NCBI GenBank assembly: GCA_000773965.1 | Contig: JRUP01000014.1 | Span: 372,001 to 436,000, forward strand | From: Enterobacter cancerogenus | GTDB lineage: Bacteria; Pseudomonadota; Gammaproteobacteria; Enterobacterales; Enterobacteriaceae | Length of the DNA: 64,000 bases | Reading direction: 5' to 3' | In this document: positions 32,497-41,564 of the stretch, piece after piece | Numbering within the stretch: position 1 is the stretch's first letter | Layout of the letters: every line of letters begins with the position of its first letter | Notes under the pieces: generated by a model | Told to the model about the DNA's origin: nothing | Seen by the model: the letters and a program-made list of their open reading frames with translations, nothing else | The model's database searches: none | Position numbers and translations under genes: made by a program

Positions 32497-32780
32497 GTTT
32501 TTTCTTCACTTATAAGATTTTTTAAAACTACTACCCTGGTGTATTACCCTACTTATCAAATAGATAAGAGGTAATGGTGCTTAATGACAGCCCTGTGTGG
32601 AGCTGTCATGGAAAAATCGTGTCAGGCGGATGCCGACGGATACGTCACTCTGTATTCAGAGGAGTGCCGTCTAATAAGACAGAACAACTTCGGGTCCGAA
32701 GACGTATGTCGCACAGGTGCTGGAAGCTGCGTAGTTGTCTAGTTTCCCGCGAAAACGGCCTGCGGGTCAAAAAGAGATAA
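32497..32780 (-). promoter_or_regulatory. Structured leader/promoter region of lrhA
   Basis: Several hairpins lie in the first 280 bp upstream of lrhA: ATGACAGC-N10-GCTGTCAT (32584-32609, perfect 8 bp), GACG-GATA-CGTC (32635-32646), CTTCG-GGTC-CGAAG (32688-32701) and CCCGC-N11-GCGGG (32746-32766). Escherichia lrhA has a long 5' untranslated region subject to small-RNA control; a similar leader is inferred here. The 68-codon plus-strand frame in this stretch has no family features. Confidence 0.5.
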
Positions 32781-33461
32781 CATCATGTTATGCTGATGCG
32801 AAGCGATAAAGTGCATCAAATAATAAATTATACTTAATCATTTTTACGCTTCAAAGGGAAATGTTTTTGATCAAATCATCGCATTTTTTGACCAAATCCC
32901 TTTTCCGCCACATCCTGCCACAACAGCGCTCATTTTTTAACCCCCCAGGTTCTTAAACTGCTGCAGCTGCGTTAAAGTTACAGTGTAAATGCTATTTAAA
33001 CTGCTGCTGTTATCAGAATAGGTCACATCGCAGCGCTTCATGCTGCCACCTTAAACTGATTAAGAATGCATGACATTTAATGGCACCAGCGATGGCTGCA
33101 ACGGCACTGTTTAGTTCTTCGACATCCAACAAGATTTCTTTAACTATTTCATCAGGTCGCTAATGGTTTTTTTTGCAGGATGTAAATAAAAAATTTCTTA
33201 ATGACCTCCATTACCTATGGATTAGCGGCTTTACAGTGCCAGCACAAACCGCCAGCATTTTATATTACAAAAAAATCAAACAATAGAGTTATTAACCAGA
33301 TTAACCTTCGCAAACTGCGTTTTACGCCACCTAAGACAGGAATCATTGGCAAACGCGCCAAAACCTTAAGCCGCCCTTCTTTTGTGACAGTGAGAGGAGT
33401 AAATTGGGCAGGTTTGATTTTGGTGGCAGGTTAAAGGACTCTGCCCGTTAAGGCGGTAACG
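32781..33461. other. AT-rich intergenic region upstream of alaA
   Basis: About 680 bp without a supported gene. It is AT-rich, with A/T tracts (for example near 33170-33200 and 33265-33285) and CTGCTGCAGCTG-like short repeats near 32960-33010. It should contain the alaA promoter and distal lrhA control sites. A 77-codon plus-strand frame (33201-33434) has no recognisable family. Confidence 0.5.
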
Positions 33462-34679
33462 ATGAATTTTCAAATTGATAAATCCGGCAAGCTGGAAAAT
33501 GTCTGTTATGACATCCGTGGCCCGGTACTGAAAGAAGCTAAGCGTCTGGAAGAAGAAGGTAATAAAGTTCTCAAACTCAACATTGGCAACCCTGCCCCGT
33601 TTGGTTTTGAAGCCCCTGATGAAATTCTGGTTGATGTGATTCGCAACCTGCCGAGCTCGCAAGGCTATTGTGACTCAAAAGGGCTGTATTCGGCGCGTAA
33701 AGCCATTATGCAGCACTACCAGGCGCGAGATATGCGCGATGTTACCGTCGAAGATATCTACATTGGTAACGGCGTTTCTGAGCTGATTGTGCAGGCGATG
33801 CAAGCATTGCTGAACAGCGGCGACGAGATGTTGGTGCCTGCGCCGGACTATCCGTTATGGACGGCGGCCGTTTCGCTGTCGAGCGGAAAAGCCGTGCACT
33901 ATCTGTGTGATGAGTCTGCGGGTTGGTTCCCGGATTTGGACGATATCCGCAGTAAGATCACCCCGCGCACGCGCGGCATTGTGATCATCAACCCGAACAA
34001 CCCAACGGGTGCGGTTTACAGCAAAGAACTGCTGATGGAAGTGGTGGAGATTGCGCGTCAGCACAACCTGATCATTTTCGCGGATGAAATCTACGACAAG
34101 ATTTTGTATGACGAGTCCCAGCACCATTCGATTGCGGCACTGGCGCCGGATCTGCTGACCGTGACCTTCAATGGCCTGTCTAAAACCTACCGCGTTGCAG
34201 GTTTCCGTCAGGGTTGGATGGTGTTAAACGGTCCGAAGAAACATGCCAAAGGCTATATCGAAGGACTGGAGATGCTGGCGTCAATGCGTTTGTGCGCCAA
34301 CGTGCCCGCTCAGCATGCGATCCAAACGGCGTTAGGTGGCTATCAAAGCATCAGCGAGTTTATTGCACCTGGCGGTCGTCTGTATGAACAGCGTCAACGT
34401 GCCTGGGAATTGATCAACGATATTCCTGGCGTCAGCTGCGTGAAACCGCAAGGTGCTTTGTACATGTTCCCGCGCATCGATCCAAAGAAATTCAACATCT
34501 TTGACGATCAGAAAATGGTGCTGGATTTCCTGTTACAAGAGAAAGTGCTGCTGGTTCAGGGTACCGCCTTCAACTGGCCGTGGCCGGATCACGTGCGCAT
34601 CGTCACCTTACCACGTGTCGATGACCTGGAAATGGCGATCAATAAATTTGGTCGTTTCCTGCAAGGCTATCGTCAGTAG
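33462..34679 (+). CDS. alaA: Glutamate-pyruvate aminotransferase AlaA
   Basis: PLP-dependent class I/II aminotransferase that makes alanine from pyruvate and glutamate; it is the major alanine-forming enzyme in Escherichia. The 405-residue protein equals the Escherichia length. Visible PLP residues are YIGNGVSELI (phosphate loop), INPNNPTGAVY (Asn), FADEIYDKILYD (Asp/Tyr) and NGLSKTYRVAGFRQGW (Schiff-base Lys near 240). The start MNFQIDKSGKLENV agrees with homologues. An ERIC element starts 6 bp after the stop. Confidence 0.97.
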   Translation: MNFQIDKSGKLENVCYDIRGPVLKEAKRLEEEGNKVLKLNIGNPAPFGFEAPDEILVDVIRNLPSSQGYCDSKGLYSARKAIMQHYQARDMRDVTVEDIYIGNGVSELIVQAMQALLNSGDEMLVPAPDYPLWTAAVSLSSGKAVHYLCDESAGWFPDLDDIRSKITPRTRGIVIINPNNPTGAVYSKELLMEVVEIARQHNLIIFADEIYDKILYDESQHHSIAALAPDLLTVTFNGLSKTYRVAGFRQGWMVLNGPKKHAKGYIEGLEMLASMRLCANVPAQHAIQTALGGYQSISEFIAPGGRLYEQRQRAWELINDIPGVSCVKPQGALYMFPRIDPKKFNIFDDQKMVLDFLLQEKVLLVQGTAFNWPWPDHVRIVTLPRVDDLEMAINKFGRFLQGYRQ

Positions 34680-34685
34680 TCTGAC

Positions 34686-34804
34686 ACACTGACCCGCATT
34701 GGATGCAGGCAGCAAGTGAATGAATCCAGGTTGCTTACCTGCGTGAGCGACTTGGGTAAGTGAACGCAGCTAACGCACATGCAAGCCGAAGTCCGAAGGG
34801 TATA
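34686..34804. repeat. ERIC element 3 (left end degenerate)
   Basis: ERIC copy recognised by GCAGGCAGCAAGTGAATGAA, TTGCTTACC, the core GAGCGACTTGGGTAAGTGAA, then CGCAGCTAACGCACATGCAA and GAAGGGTATA at the right end. The left TATACCC terminus is degenerate. It lies between alaA and yfbR. Confidence 0.82.
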
Positions 34805-34861
34805 TACTGTTTTCATCTCGGGGAAGGCCCTCCTTCCCCGCCGTGAGAACAGGAACCGTTT

Positions 34862-35461
34862 ATGACCCGTAGCCATTTTTTTGCCCACCTCTCCCGTCTT
34901 AAACTGATCAATCGCTGGCCATTGATGCGCAACGTTCGCACCGAAAATGTCTCTGAACACAGTCTTCAGGTGGCGATGGTGGCGCATGCGTTGGCCATTA
35001 TCAAAAACAAAAAATTTAACGGTAATCTCAATGCAGAGCGTATTGCAATGCTGGCGCTGTATCACGATGCCAGTGAAGTGCTGACCGGTGATTTACCCAC
35101 GCCGGTGAAGTATTACAACGCGCAAATTGCTCATGAGTACAAAAAGATCGAAAAGATCGCCCAGCAGAAGTTGATCGAGATGTTGCCGCCGGAATTGCAG
35201 GATGCCTACCGTCCGTTGATTGACGAGCATTTGCATAGCGAGAGTGAACAAGCGGTGGTGAAGCAGGCTGACGCGCTGTGCGCCTACGTGAAATGTCTGG
35301 AAGAGCTGTCAGCAGGAAATAACGAATTTTTACTGGCTAAGGCACGTCTGGAGAAAACACTGTCACAGCGTCGTTCCCCCGAAATGGATTACTTTGTAGA
35401 GATATTCATTCCAAGCTTTAGCCTGTCGCTGGATGAAATTTCGCAGGATACCCCATTATAA
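34862..35461 (+). CDS. yfbR: 5'-deoxynucleotidase YfbR
   Basis: HD-domain phosphohydrolase that removes phosphate from deoxyribonucleoside 5'-monophosphates and takes part in dNMP pool control. The 199-residue length equals Escherichia YfbR. The metal-binding residues are visible in SEHSLQ (His33), YHDASE (His68-Asp69) and KQADAL (Asp137), and the phosphate-binding Arg/Trp are in [16 protein letters not shown]. It is convergent with hxpA, with a hairpin in the 26-bp gap. Confidence 0.96.
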   Translation: MTRSHFFAHLSRLKLINRWPLMRNVRTENVSEHSLQVAMVAHALAIIKNKKFNGNLNAERIAMLALYHDASEVLTGDLPTPVKYYNAQIAHEYKKIEKIAQQKLIEMLPPELQDAYRPLIDEHLHSESEQAVVKQADALCAYVKCLEELSAGNNEFLLAKARLEKTLSQRRSPEMDYFVEIFIPSFSLSLDEISQDTPL

Positions 35462-35484
35462 AAAACGGGCCGCTATGGCCCGTT
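35460..35484 (-). terminator. Terminator of hxpA-yfbU (convergent with yfbR)
   Basis: Perfect 8-bp stem AACGGGCC/GGCCCGTT with loop ATAGC (minus strand), followed by a T-run on the minus strand. It lies 3 bp past the hxpA stop and may also act on yfbR from the other side. Confidence 0.8.
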
Positions 35485-35487
35485 CTG

Positions 35488-36147
35488 TCAGACGTTGGCA
35501 GAAAGCGTAAACATGCCGTTTTCTGTAGGTGAAACCACCAGCGGTTCCAGTGTTTTCACCTGCCAGGTCACTTCATTCAGGCGCGGGGCATCCGTGGGGG
35601 CATTAACAGCAACCACGGCACTGCCCGCTTCCAACCCGGCAATAATGCCCGCTGGCGCATCTTCAACCACAACACATTCCGCTGCAGGCAGTCCCAGGCG
35701 TTCAGCACCCAGCAGATACGGCTCCGGGTTCGGTTTACCCAGTTTGATATTTTCTGCGGTAATGAACACTTCCGGCATCGGTAAACCCGCCGCTTTGTGA
35801 CGCGCGTGAGCCACCGGGATCGATCCTGAGGTCACTATCGCCCAGGGAATCTGCAGTTCGTTGAGTGTGGCGAGCAATGCCTTCGCCCCCGGAATCGCTT
35901 GCACGCCCTGCGTGTCTTCTGCTTCTAAACGCTCAAGCCACAGAAACTCCGCCTGAATCGCCTCTTCTGACTGGCCTGCCATAAAATGGCGCAGTGAATT
36001 GATCGCTGGCTTACCGTGTATGAAGTTCAGGACTTCTTCCGCCGCAAGACCCTGGCGCTCGCCCCACAATGACCATGCGCGGATCACCGCAGGCAATGAA
36101 TCCACCAACGTACCGTCCAAATCAAACAGAAAACCCCTGTACTCCAC
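35488..36147 (-). CDS. hxpA: HAD-family sugar phosphatase HxpA (YfbT)
   Basis: Haloacid dehalogenase-like phosphatase; the Escherichia enzyme hydrolyses hexitol and hexose phosphates. HAD motif I is FLFDLDGTLVDS at residues 6-17 (nucleophile Asp and acid/base Asp), motif II is IVTSGS, motif III the Lys in KLGKPNPEPY, and motif IV VVEDAPAG. The cap domain lies between residues 20 and 85. The length of 219 residues is near the 216 of Escherichia. yfbU lies 14 bp upstream in the same direction, so the two probably share a transcript. Confidence 0.93.
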   Translation of the reverse strand: MEYRGFLFDLDGTLVDSLPAVIRAWSLWGERQGLAAEEVLNFIHGKPAINSLRHFMAGQSEEAIQAEFLWLERLEAEDTQGVQAIPGAKALLATLNELQIPWAIVTSGSIPVAHARHKAAGLPMPEVFITAENIKLGKPNPEPYLLGAERLGLPAAECVVVEDAPAGIIAGLEAGSAVVAVNAPTDAPRLNEVTWQVKTLEPLVVSPTENGMFTLSANV

Positions 36148-36161
36148 GCGTCGCTCCTTAT

Positions 36162-36656
36162 TCAGGCATTGAGAATCTGCGCGATTTCGTTCGCGCTAAG
36201 ATGATACTGACGCGGACAAGTGTGCCACACCGCCAGCATACGTTGGTATTTTTCCCACATCGGCGTCTGAGCATTGAAGCCGTGAGTTCCAGAATCAAAC
36301 TGGGTGTAGCGTCCTTCGACGTTCACCATAAAGCGCACATAGCCGAGATAGCGCGCCTCGGTGGCTGCATCAAAGCCGAGAAACGCCAGACGGCGCTCTT
36401 CGATACTATTGGCTTCTTTCAGGTTCGACCAGGAGACATGCAGCGCATGGTGCATTTCCATGATGTCGATAAGCTGGCGGCAGGTGGCTTCCGTTAACTC
36501 GCCAAACTCTTTGTCGAGTTCGCGCAGTTGCAGGCCGTAACCTCGCTCGATAATGGTCTGATAACGACGATAGCGCTCAGCATTTTCCGGCTCAAGCATC
36601 GCCATCATTTTGTATTGGTTAGAGAGAATCAGTCGTTGTGCATGGGTCATTTCCAC
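36162..36656 (-). CDS. yfbU: YfbU family protein
   Basis: Conserved UPF0304 protein of unknown biochemical role, 164 residues. It has no membrane segment or known catalytic motif; the sequence is alpha-helical with conserved ANQ-type [18 protein letters not shown] start, [16 protein letters not shown] and [20 protein letters not shown] blocks. The start is taken at GTG 36656 (VEMTHAQRL): GGGAG is six bases upstream and the product then has exactly the Escherichia length. The open frame extends seven codons further to an ATG. It precedes hxpA. Confidence 0.92.
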   Translation of the reverse strand: MEMTHAQRLILSNQYKMMAMLEPENAERYRRYQTIIERGYGLQLRELDKEFGELTEATCRQLIDIMEMHHALHVSWSNLKEANSIEERRLAFLGFDAATEARYLGYVRFMVNVEGRYTQFDSGTHGFNAQTPMWEKYQRMLAVWHTCPRQYHLSANEIAQILNA

Positions 36657-36807
36657 GGTTCGCTCCCGGGCCATCACGGCCGCTTAAGATTTAAACAATG
36701 GATAAATGATTACACAAGGAAAGCGATGCGTGTTTGCCCGCATCACTTTTCTTTGATTTGAACCCGGTTACTGCACACATTCTCTGGCAGTAAAAGGAGA
36801 TGCTCGA

Positions 36808-37260
36808 TCAAAGATCGTCGAGGAAGGTACGATCGAGCTGTTTGAAGGCGCGCTTTAATACGTCAGCCAGCGCCTGATAAGTTGGTTTACCGTCAACGGG
36901 GGCAATCGCCTGTCCCGCTTCTTCTAGCTTGGCGCGCACTTCGTGGAACCAGTGCAGCAACGTCGGCGGTAACGGCGTGATGGAGCGTTTACCCAGCCAC
37001 CACAATCCCTGCATCGGCAGACTGCAGGCAAACAGGGCGGTGGCGATGGCTGGCCCCAGCTGTCCACCCATGGCGATTTGCCACGTCAGAGTGAATATCG
37101 CCAGCGGAGGCATAAAGCGGATGGCAAAACGCGTTGCCGTCACCACGCGGTTTTCCGGGAACATCGGTGCCAGACGCTTATCGGCTGGCCAGGTCTTCAT
37201 GTAACGCTGACCGTTCTGGAATAAACCAAACCAGCCGGGATTGCTTGTGTCATTCGCCAT
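36808..37260 (-). CDS. yfbV: UPF0208 membrane protein YfbV
   Basis: Inner-membrane protein of 150 residues with two closely spaced transmembrane helices ([22 protein letters not shown] and [19 protein letters not shown]). The cytoplasmic C-terminus has the [19 protein letters not shown] motif. In Escherichia YfbV is reported to help keep the left chromosome arm separate from the Ter macrodomain. The ATG at 37260 is preferred to the one four codons upstream because GAGG is well placed. It is divergent from ackA. Confidence 0.93.
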   Translation of the reverse strand: MANDTSNPGWFGLFQNGQRYMKTWPADKRLAPMFPENRVVTATRFAIRFMPPLAIFTLTWQIAMGGQLGPAIATALFACSLPMQGLWWLGKRSITPLPPTLLHWFHEVRAKLEEAGQAIAPVDGKPTYQALADVLKRAFKQLDRTFLDDL

Positions 37261-37599
37261 GATAGACCTCAACTAATTCTGCAACGATTAAAATAAAATG
37301 ATAACTACACAACTTTACGTGACATCCTTCAAAAGATTTTGTCTTTGCTGGTGACAGTGGGTATTCTGACGCCGTTTTAGCAACATTACCGGAAGCTTCA
37401 GCTCAATAAAAGAGCGGTTTAGAGCCATGTTTCGCTAAGCAGAATTCAAAAATCTGCGTAAAATTACCGAAATTTTTTTGCATGTCGGTCTCTTTTTGAC
37501 TACCGCATGATGTTAATCATTAATCTACCAGCATTCATGGGCTACGCTGTTAGTCTGATTGCGTTATTTTTAGCCACTCTTTAATCAATAGGTACTTCC
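37261..37599. promoter_or_regulatory. yfbV-ackA divergent promoter region
   Basis: A 339-bp gap between the divergent yfbV and ackA starts. It should carry the ackA promoter; the proximal 120 bp are AT-rich and end with a GGTA ribosome-site remnant before the ackA ATG. No operator could be named with confidence. Confidence 0.5.
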
Positions 37600-38802
37600 A
37601 TGTCAACGAAGTTAGTACTGGTTCTGAACTGCGGCAGCTCTTCACTTAAGTTTGCCATCCTCAATCCAGCCACCGGTGACGAATATCTGTCAGGTCTGGC
37701 GGAGTGTTTCCATTTACCTGAAGCGCGTATCAAATGGAAACTGGAAGGCAGCAAACAAGAAGCGCCTCTCGGCGCAGGTGCGGCGCACAGTGAAGCGCTG
37801 AACTTCATTGTTAAAACTATTCTGGCACAAAAACCAGAGCTTTCGGCACAAATCGCTGCAATCGGCCATCGTATCGTTCACGGCGGCGAGCAGCTGACTA
37901 AATCGGTGATCATCGATGAATCGGTGATTCAGGGCATTAAAGATGCTTCCTCTTTTGCTCCGCTGCACAACCCGGCGCATCTGATCGGTATCGACGAAGC
38001 ACTGAAGAACTTCCCTCATCTGTCAGATAAGAATGTGGCGGTTTTTGATACGGCATTCCATCAGACTATGCCGGAAGAGTCATATCTTTATGCTCTGCCG
38101 TACAAACTGTACAAAGAGCACGGCGTTCGTCGCTACGGCGCACACGGCACCAGCCACTACTATGTGACGCAGGAAGCCGCCAAAATGCTGAACAAGCCGG
38201 TTAATGAACTGAATATCATTACTTGCCATCTCGGCAACGGCGGTTCAGTCTCTGCAATCCGTAACGGCCAGTGCGTCGATACTTCAATGGGTCTGACGCC
38301 GCTGGAAGGTCTGGTGATGGGCACCCGCAGTGGTGATATCGACCCGGCTATCGTGTTCTTCCTGCATGACACCCTCGGTATGAGCGTGGATGCGATCAAC
38401 AAGCTGCTGACCAAAGAGTCTGGCCTGTTGGGTCTGACCGAAGTCACCAGCGACTGCCGCTACGTTGAAGATAACTACGCGACCAAAGAAGATGCCAAGC
38501 GTGCAATGGACGTGTTCTGCCATCGTCTGGCGAAATACATCGGCAGCTATACCGCGCTGATGGAAGGTCGTCTGGATGCCGTGGTGTTCACCGGTGGTAT
38601 CGGTGAGAACGCGGCGATGGTGCGTGAGCTGGCGCTGGCGAAACTGGGTCTGCTGGGCTTTGAAGTGGATCACGAGCGTAACCTCGCTGCCCGCTTCGGT
38701 AAGTCTGGCTTTATCAACAAAGAGGGCACCCGCCCGGCCGTGGTGATCCCAACCAACGAAGAGTTGGTTATCGCCCAGGACGCCGCGCGTCTGACCGCCT
38801 AA
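37600..38802 (+). CDS. ackA: Acetate kinase AckA
   Basis: Converts acetyl phosphate and ADP to acetate and ATP, the last step of the Pta-AckA overflow pathway; reversible in acetate uptake. The 400-residue ASKHA-fold enzyme shows [13 protein letters not shown] (phosphate 1), [10 protein letters not shown] (Arg91), [12 protein letters not shown] (catalytic Asp), [12 protein letters not shown] (His), [10 protein letters not shown] (phosphate 2) and the C-terminal [11 protein letters not shown]. pta follows after 73 bp with an intervening hairpin. Length equals the Escherichia enzyme. Confidence 0.98.
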   Translation: MSTKLVLVLNCGSSSLKFAILNPATGDEYLSGLAECFHLPEARIKWKLEGSKQEAPLGAGAAHSEALNFIVKTILAQKPELSAQIAAIGHRIVHGGEQLTKSVIIDESVIQGIKDASSFAPLHNPAHLIGIDEALKNFPHLSDKNVAVFDTAFHQTMPEESYLYALPYKLYKEHGVRRYGAHGTSHYYVTQEAAKMLNKPVNELNIITCHLGNGGSVSAIRNGQCVDTSMGLTPLEGLVMGTRSGDIDPAIVFFLHDTLGMSVDAINKLLTKESGLLGLTEVTSDCRYVEDNYATKEDAKRAMDVFCHRLAKYIGSYTALMEGRLDAVVFTGGIGENAAMVRELALAKLGLLGFEVDHERNLAARFGKSGFINKEGTRPAVVIPTNEELVIAQDAARLTA

Positions 38803-38812
38803 ATACACTTCT

Positions 38813-38844
38813 CTCCGTCAGCTCAGGCTGACGGAGTTGTTTTG
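38813..38844 (+). terminator. ackA-pta intercistronic terminator-like hairpin
   Basis: Perfect 10-bp stem CTCCGTCAGC/GCTGACGGAG with loop TCAG followed by TTGTTTTGG, 10 bp after ackA. It could partly terminate transcription or set the ackA:pta ratio. Confidence 0.6.
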
Positions 38845-38875
38845 GCTAGTCTGCAACACCTGAGAGGTTTTTATA

Positions 38876-41020
38876 GTGTCACGTACAATCATGCTCATCC
38901 CTACCGGCACCAGCGTCGGCCTGACCAGCGTCAGCCTCGGCGTGATTCGTGCCATGGAGCGCAAAGGCGTTCGCCTGAGCGTGTTCAAGCCGATTGCCCA
39001 GCCACGTGCGGGCGGCGATGCGCCCGATCAGACCACCACCATCATTCGTAAGAACTCCGCGATCCCTGCCGCTGAACCGCTGCAGATGTCACGCGTTGAG
39101 TCACTGCTGGGTTCGAACCAGCAAGACGTGTTGATGGAAGAGATCATCGCTAACTACCACGCAAATGCGCAAGACGCGGAAGTGGTGTTGGTTGAAGGAC
39201 TGGTGCCAACCCGCAAGCATCAGTTTGCCTCTTCACTGAACTATGAAATCGCAAAAACCCTGAATGCGGAGATCGTGTTCGTGACGGCGCTGGGCAATGA
39301 TTCGCCTGCGCAGTTGAAAGAGCGCATTGAATTAACGCAAAGCAGCTTTGGCGGCAGTAAGAACAAAAACATCACCGGCGTGATCATTAATAAACTGAAC
39401 GCGCCCGTGGATGAGCAGGGTCGTACGCGCCCGGATCTGTCAGAAATTTTTGATGATTCGACCAAAGCGAGCATCGCCAATATCGATCCTAAGCAGCTGT
39501 TTGCGAACAGTCCGCTGCCGATTTTAGGTTGTGTGCCGTGGAGTTTCGATCTGATCGCCACGCGTGCCATCGATATGTGCCGTCATTTGAACGCAGAGAT
39601 CATTAACGAAGGTGAGATCCAGACCCGCCGCGTGAAATCGGTGACGTTCTGCGCACGTAGCATTCCGCATATGCTGGAGCACTTCCGTCCGGGTTCACTG
39701 CTGGTGACATCGGCCGATCGTCCAGACGTGCTGGTTGCAGCTTGTCTCGCCGCCATGAACGGTATTGAGATTGGTGCTGTGCTGTTGACCGGCGGTTATC
39801 AGATTGAAGCACCGATTGCGCGTCTGTGCGAGCGTGCCTTCCAGACTGGCCTGCCGGTGTTTATGGTGAAGACCAATACCTGGCAGACTTCGCTGAGCCT
39901 GCAGAGCTTTAACCTGGAAGTGCCTGCGGATGATACGCAGCGTATTGAGAAGGTGCAGGAGTATGTGGCCAGCTTTATCGATGCCGATTGGGTGGAATCA
40001 CTCACTGCAACTTCCGAACGTAGCCGTCGTCTGTCTCCACCAGCCTTCCGTTATCAACTGACCGAGCTGGCACGTAAAGCGGGCAAGCGTATCGTGCTGC
40101 CAGAAGGCGACGAGCCGCGTACCGTGAAAGCGGCGGCGATTTGTGCCGAGCGTGGCATTGCGTCATGCGTGCTGTTGGGTAATCCGGATGAGATCCAGCG
40201 TGTCGCTGCCGCTCAGGGTGTGGTGCTGGGCGAAGGAATTGAGATTGTCGATCCAGAAGTGGTGCGCGAGAATTATGTGCCACGTTTGGTTGAGCTGCGT
40301 AAGAGCAAGGGTATGACCGAAGTGGTCGCGCAGGAGCAGCTGGAAGATAACGTGATGCTCGGCACCATGATGCTGGAGCGTGGCGAAGTGGACGGTTTGG
40401 TGTCGGGTGCAGTGCATACCACCGCTAATACCATTCGTCCGCCGTTGCAGTTGATCAAGACCGCGCCAAACAGTTCACTGGTGTCTTCCGTGTTCTTTAT
40501 GCTGCTGCCTGAGCAGGTGCTGGTGTACGGTGACTGCGCGATTAACCCGGATCCAAACCCTGAGCAGCTGGCAGAGATCGCTATTCAATCTGCGGACTCT
40601 GCTAAGGCCTTTGGTATTGATCCACGCGTGGCGATGATTTCTTACTCAACCGGTAACTCTGGTGCGGGTAGCGATGTTGAGAAGGTGCGTGAAGCGACGC
40701 GTATCGCGCAGGAGAAACGTCCTGACCTGGTGATCGATGGTCCGTTGCAGTATGACGCCGCGATTATGGAAGATGTGGCGAAGTCGAAAGCGCCAAACTC
40801 AGCGGTTGCAGGTCGCGCTACCGTGTTTATCTTCCCGGATCTGAACACCGGTAATACCACTTATAAAGCGGTACAGCGTTCGGCAGACCTGATTTCCATC
40901 GGGCCGATGTTGCAAGGTATGCGTAAGCCAGTGAACGATCTCTCACGTGGCGCGTTGGTGGATGACATTGTTTATACCATCGCACTGACCGCGATTCAGT
41001 CACAGCAGGCGGAAGGTTAA
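38876..41020 (+). CDS. pta: Phosphate acetyltransferase Pta
   Basis: Interconverts acetyl-CoA and acetyl phosphate. The 714-residue enterobacterial long form has an N-terminal P-loop-like regulatory domain ([15 protein letters not shown], residues 8-22), a central DRTGG domain (about 220-330, [14 protein letters not shown]) and the C-terminal PTA_PTB catalytic domain from about residue 390 ([18 protein letters not shown], ending [18 protein letters not shown]). Translation starts at GTG 38876 with GAGAGG upstream; this gives the same length as Escherichia Pta. It is followed by a strong terminator. Confidence 0.98.
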   Translation: MSRTIMLIPTGTSVGLTSVSLGVIRAMERKGVRLSVFKPIAQPRAGGDAPDQTTTIIRKNSAIPAAEPLQMSRVESLLGSNQQDVLMEEIIANYHANAQDAEVVLVEGLVPTRKHQFASSLNYEIAKTLNAEIVFVTALGNDSPAQLKERIELTQSSFGGSKNKNITGVIINKLNAPVDEQGRTRPDLSEIFDDSTKASIANIDPKQLFANSPLPILGCVPWSFDLIATRAIDMCRHLNAEIINEGEIQTRRVKSVTFCARSIPHMLEHFRPGSLLVTSADRPDVLVAACLAAMNGIEIGAVLLTGGYQIEAPIARLCERAFQTGLPVFMVKTNTWQTSLSLQSFNLEVPADDTQRIEKVQEYVASFIDADWVESLTATSERSRRLSPPAFRYQLTELARKAGKRIVLPEGDEPRTVKAAAICAERGIASCVLLGNPDEIQRVAAAQGVVLGEGIEIVDPEVVRENYVPRLVELRKSKGMTEVVAQEQLEDNVMLGTMMLERGEVDGLVSGAVHTTANTIRPPLQLIKTAPNSSLVSSVFFMLLPEQVLVYGDCAINPDPNPEQLAEIAIQSADSAKAFGIDPRVAMISYSTGNSGAGSDVEKVREATRIAQEKRPDLVIDGPLQYDAAIMEDVAKSKAPNSAVAGRATVFIFPDLNTGNTTYKAVQRSADLISIGPMLQGMRKPVNDLSRGALVDDIVYTIALTAIQSQQAEG

Positions 41021-41047
41021 TTCCTTTTTCTTTCTGCTGAACGTAAG

Positions 41048-41081
41048 GAGCATGAGGGTTAAACCTTGTGCTCTTTTTTTT
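41048..41081 (+). terminator. Rho-independent terminator of ackA-pta
   Basis: Ten-pair stem (GAGCATGAGG/CCTTGTGCTC, two wobble pairs, loop GTTAAA) followed by eight T, 27 bp after the pta stop. Confidence 0.85.
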
Positions 41082-41106
41082 GCTTTAAGATTGGTGGGTG
41101 GTGAAG

Positions 41107-41198
41107 GCTGGGTGCTGTTGTTGCTGAGGGGTGGGTGTAGTTGTTGCTGTGGGCTGGGTGCTGTTGTTGCTGTGGGCCGGGTGCAATTGTCGCTGAAT
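41107..41198. repeat. Four tandem 23-bp repeats
   Basis: Four head-to-tail units of exactly 23 bp (starts 41107, 41130, 41153, 41176) with consensus GCTGGGTGCTGTTGTTGCTG followed by TGG; units 1 and 3 differ at one base and unit 4 is most diverged. The strand is G/T-rich. The array stops 15 bp before the left arm of the palindromic element at 41214. Confidence 0.85.
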
Positions 41199-41213
41199 GC
41201 CCGGTGTAAACGA

Positions 41214-41313
41214 CAGGGAAGGCCAGTCCGATCGCGAAGGATTAACGCATCCCTGCAGATCGGCCGCGCCGTCCATGGCGCGGACGCTTCGCTCTTCGCA
41301 CTGGCCTTCCCTG
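41214..41313. repeat. Multi-stem palindromic intergenic element, copy A
   Basis: 100-bp element with perfect 14-bp outer arms (CAGGGAAGGCCAGT at 41214 and its complement ending 41313), a second stem GCGAAG/CTTCGC (41234-41239 with 41294-41299) and an inner hairpin CCGCGCC-GTCCAT-GGCGCGG (41264-41283). CATCCCTG starts 34 bp from the left end. Copy B at 50630 has the same plan with different arm sequences. There is no coding potential. Confidence 0.8.
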
Positions 41314-41362
41314 CCTTTCAAACTTGATCATCGCTTTTGTGGTAAACACCTCAGCATTCTGA
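41307..41362. repeat. 56-bp direct repeat, copy 1
   Basis: Begins in the right arm of palindromic element A and shares 48 of 56 positions with 41410-41465, including CAAACTT, ATCATCGCTTTTGTGG and GCATTC. Confidence 0.8.
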
Positions 41363-41409
41363 CTGTTTGTCATGAAAGGCTATGTCGTACGTTTCTGTTA
41401 ATACTCTTC

Positions 41410-41465
41410 TTCCCTGCCCTTCAAACTTCATCATCGCTTTTGTGGCGCACACCTTCGCATTCAGA
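41410..41465. repeat. 56-bp direct repeat, copy 2
   Basis: Second copy, 103 bp downstream of the first. It lacks the other parts of the palindromic element, so it may be the right-hand remnant of a decayed copy. It lies about 100 bp upstream of the puuE-like gene. Confidence 0.8.
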
Positions 41466-41564
41466 GCGAATGTAACGTGGCGACTTTCACTCAGTGGTTC
41501 ACTGGCGAAAAAACATCCTGCCGCTCAAACTGATGACAGGCTCCCGTGACTTGCGAGGTGAATG

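Noticed and set aside
32574-32780. 68-codon plus-strand open frame upstream of lrhA
   Set aside because: Overlaps the hairpin-rich leader and has no conserved features; a small protein cannot be excluded but is not supported.
33201-33434. 77-codon plus-strand open frame upstream of alaA
   Set aside because: AT-rich intergenic composition and no recognisable family.
41107-41198. Possible CRISPR array
   Set aside because: The units are contiguous with no unique spacers, and no cas genes are present.
41052-41475. Small open frames across the repeat region after pta
   Set aside because: They read through the terminator, the 23-bp repeats and the palindrome; composition is dictated by the repeats.
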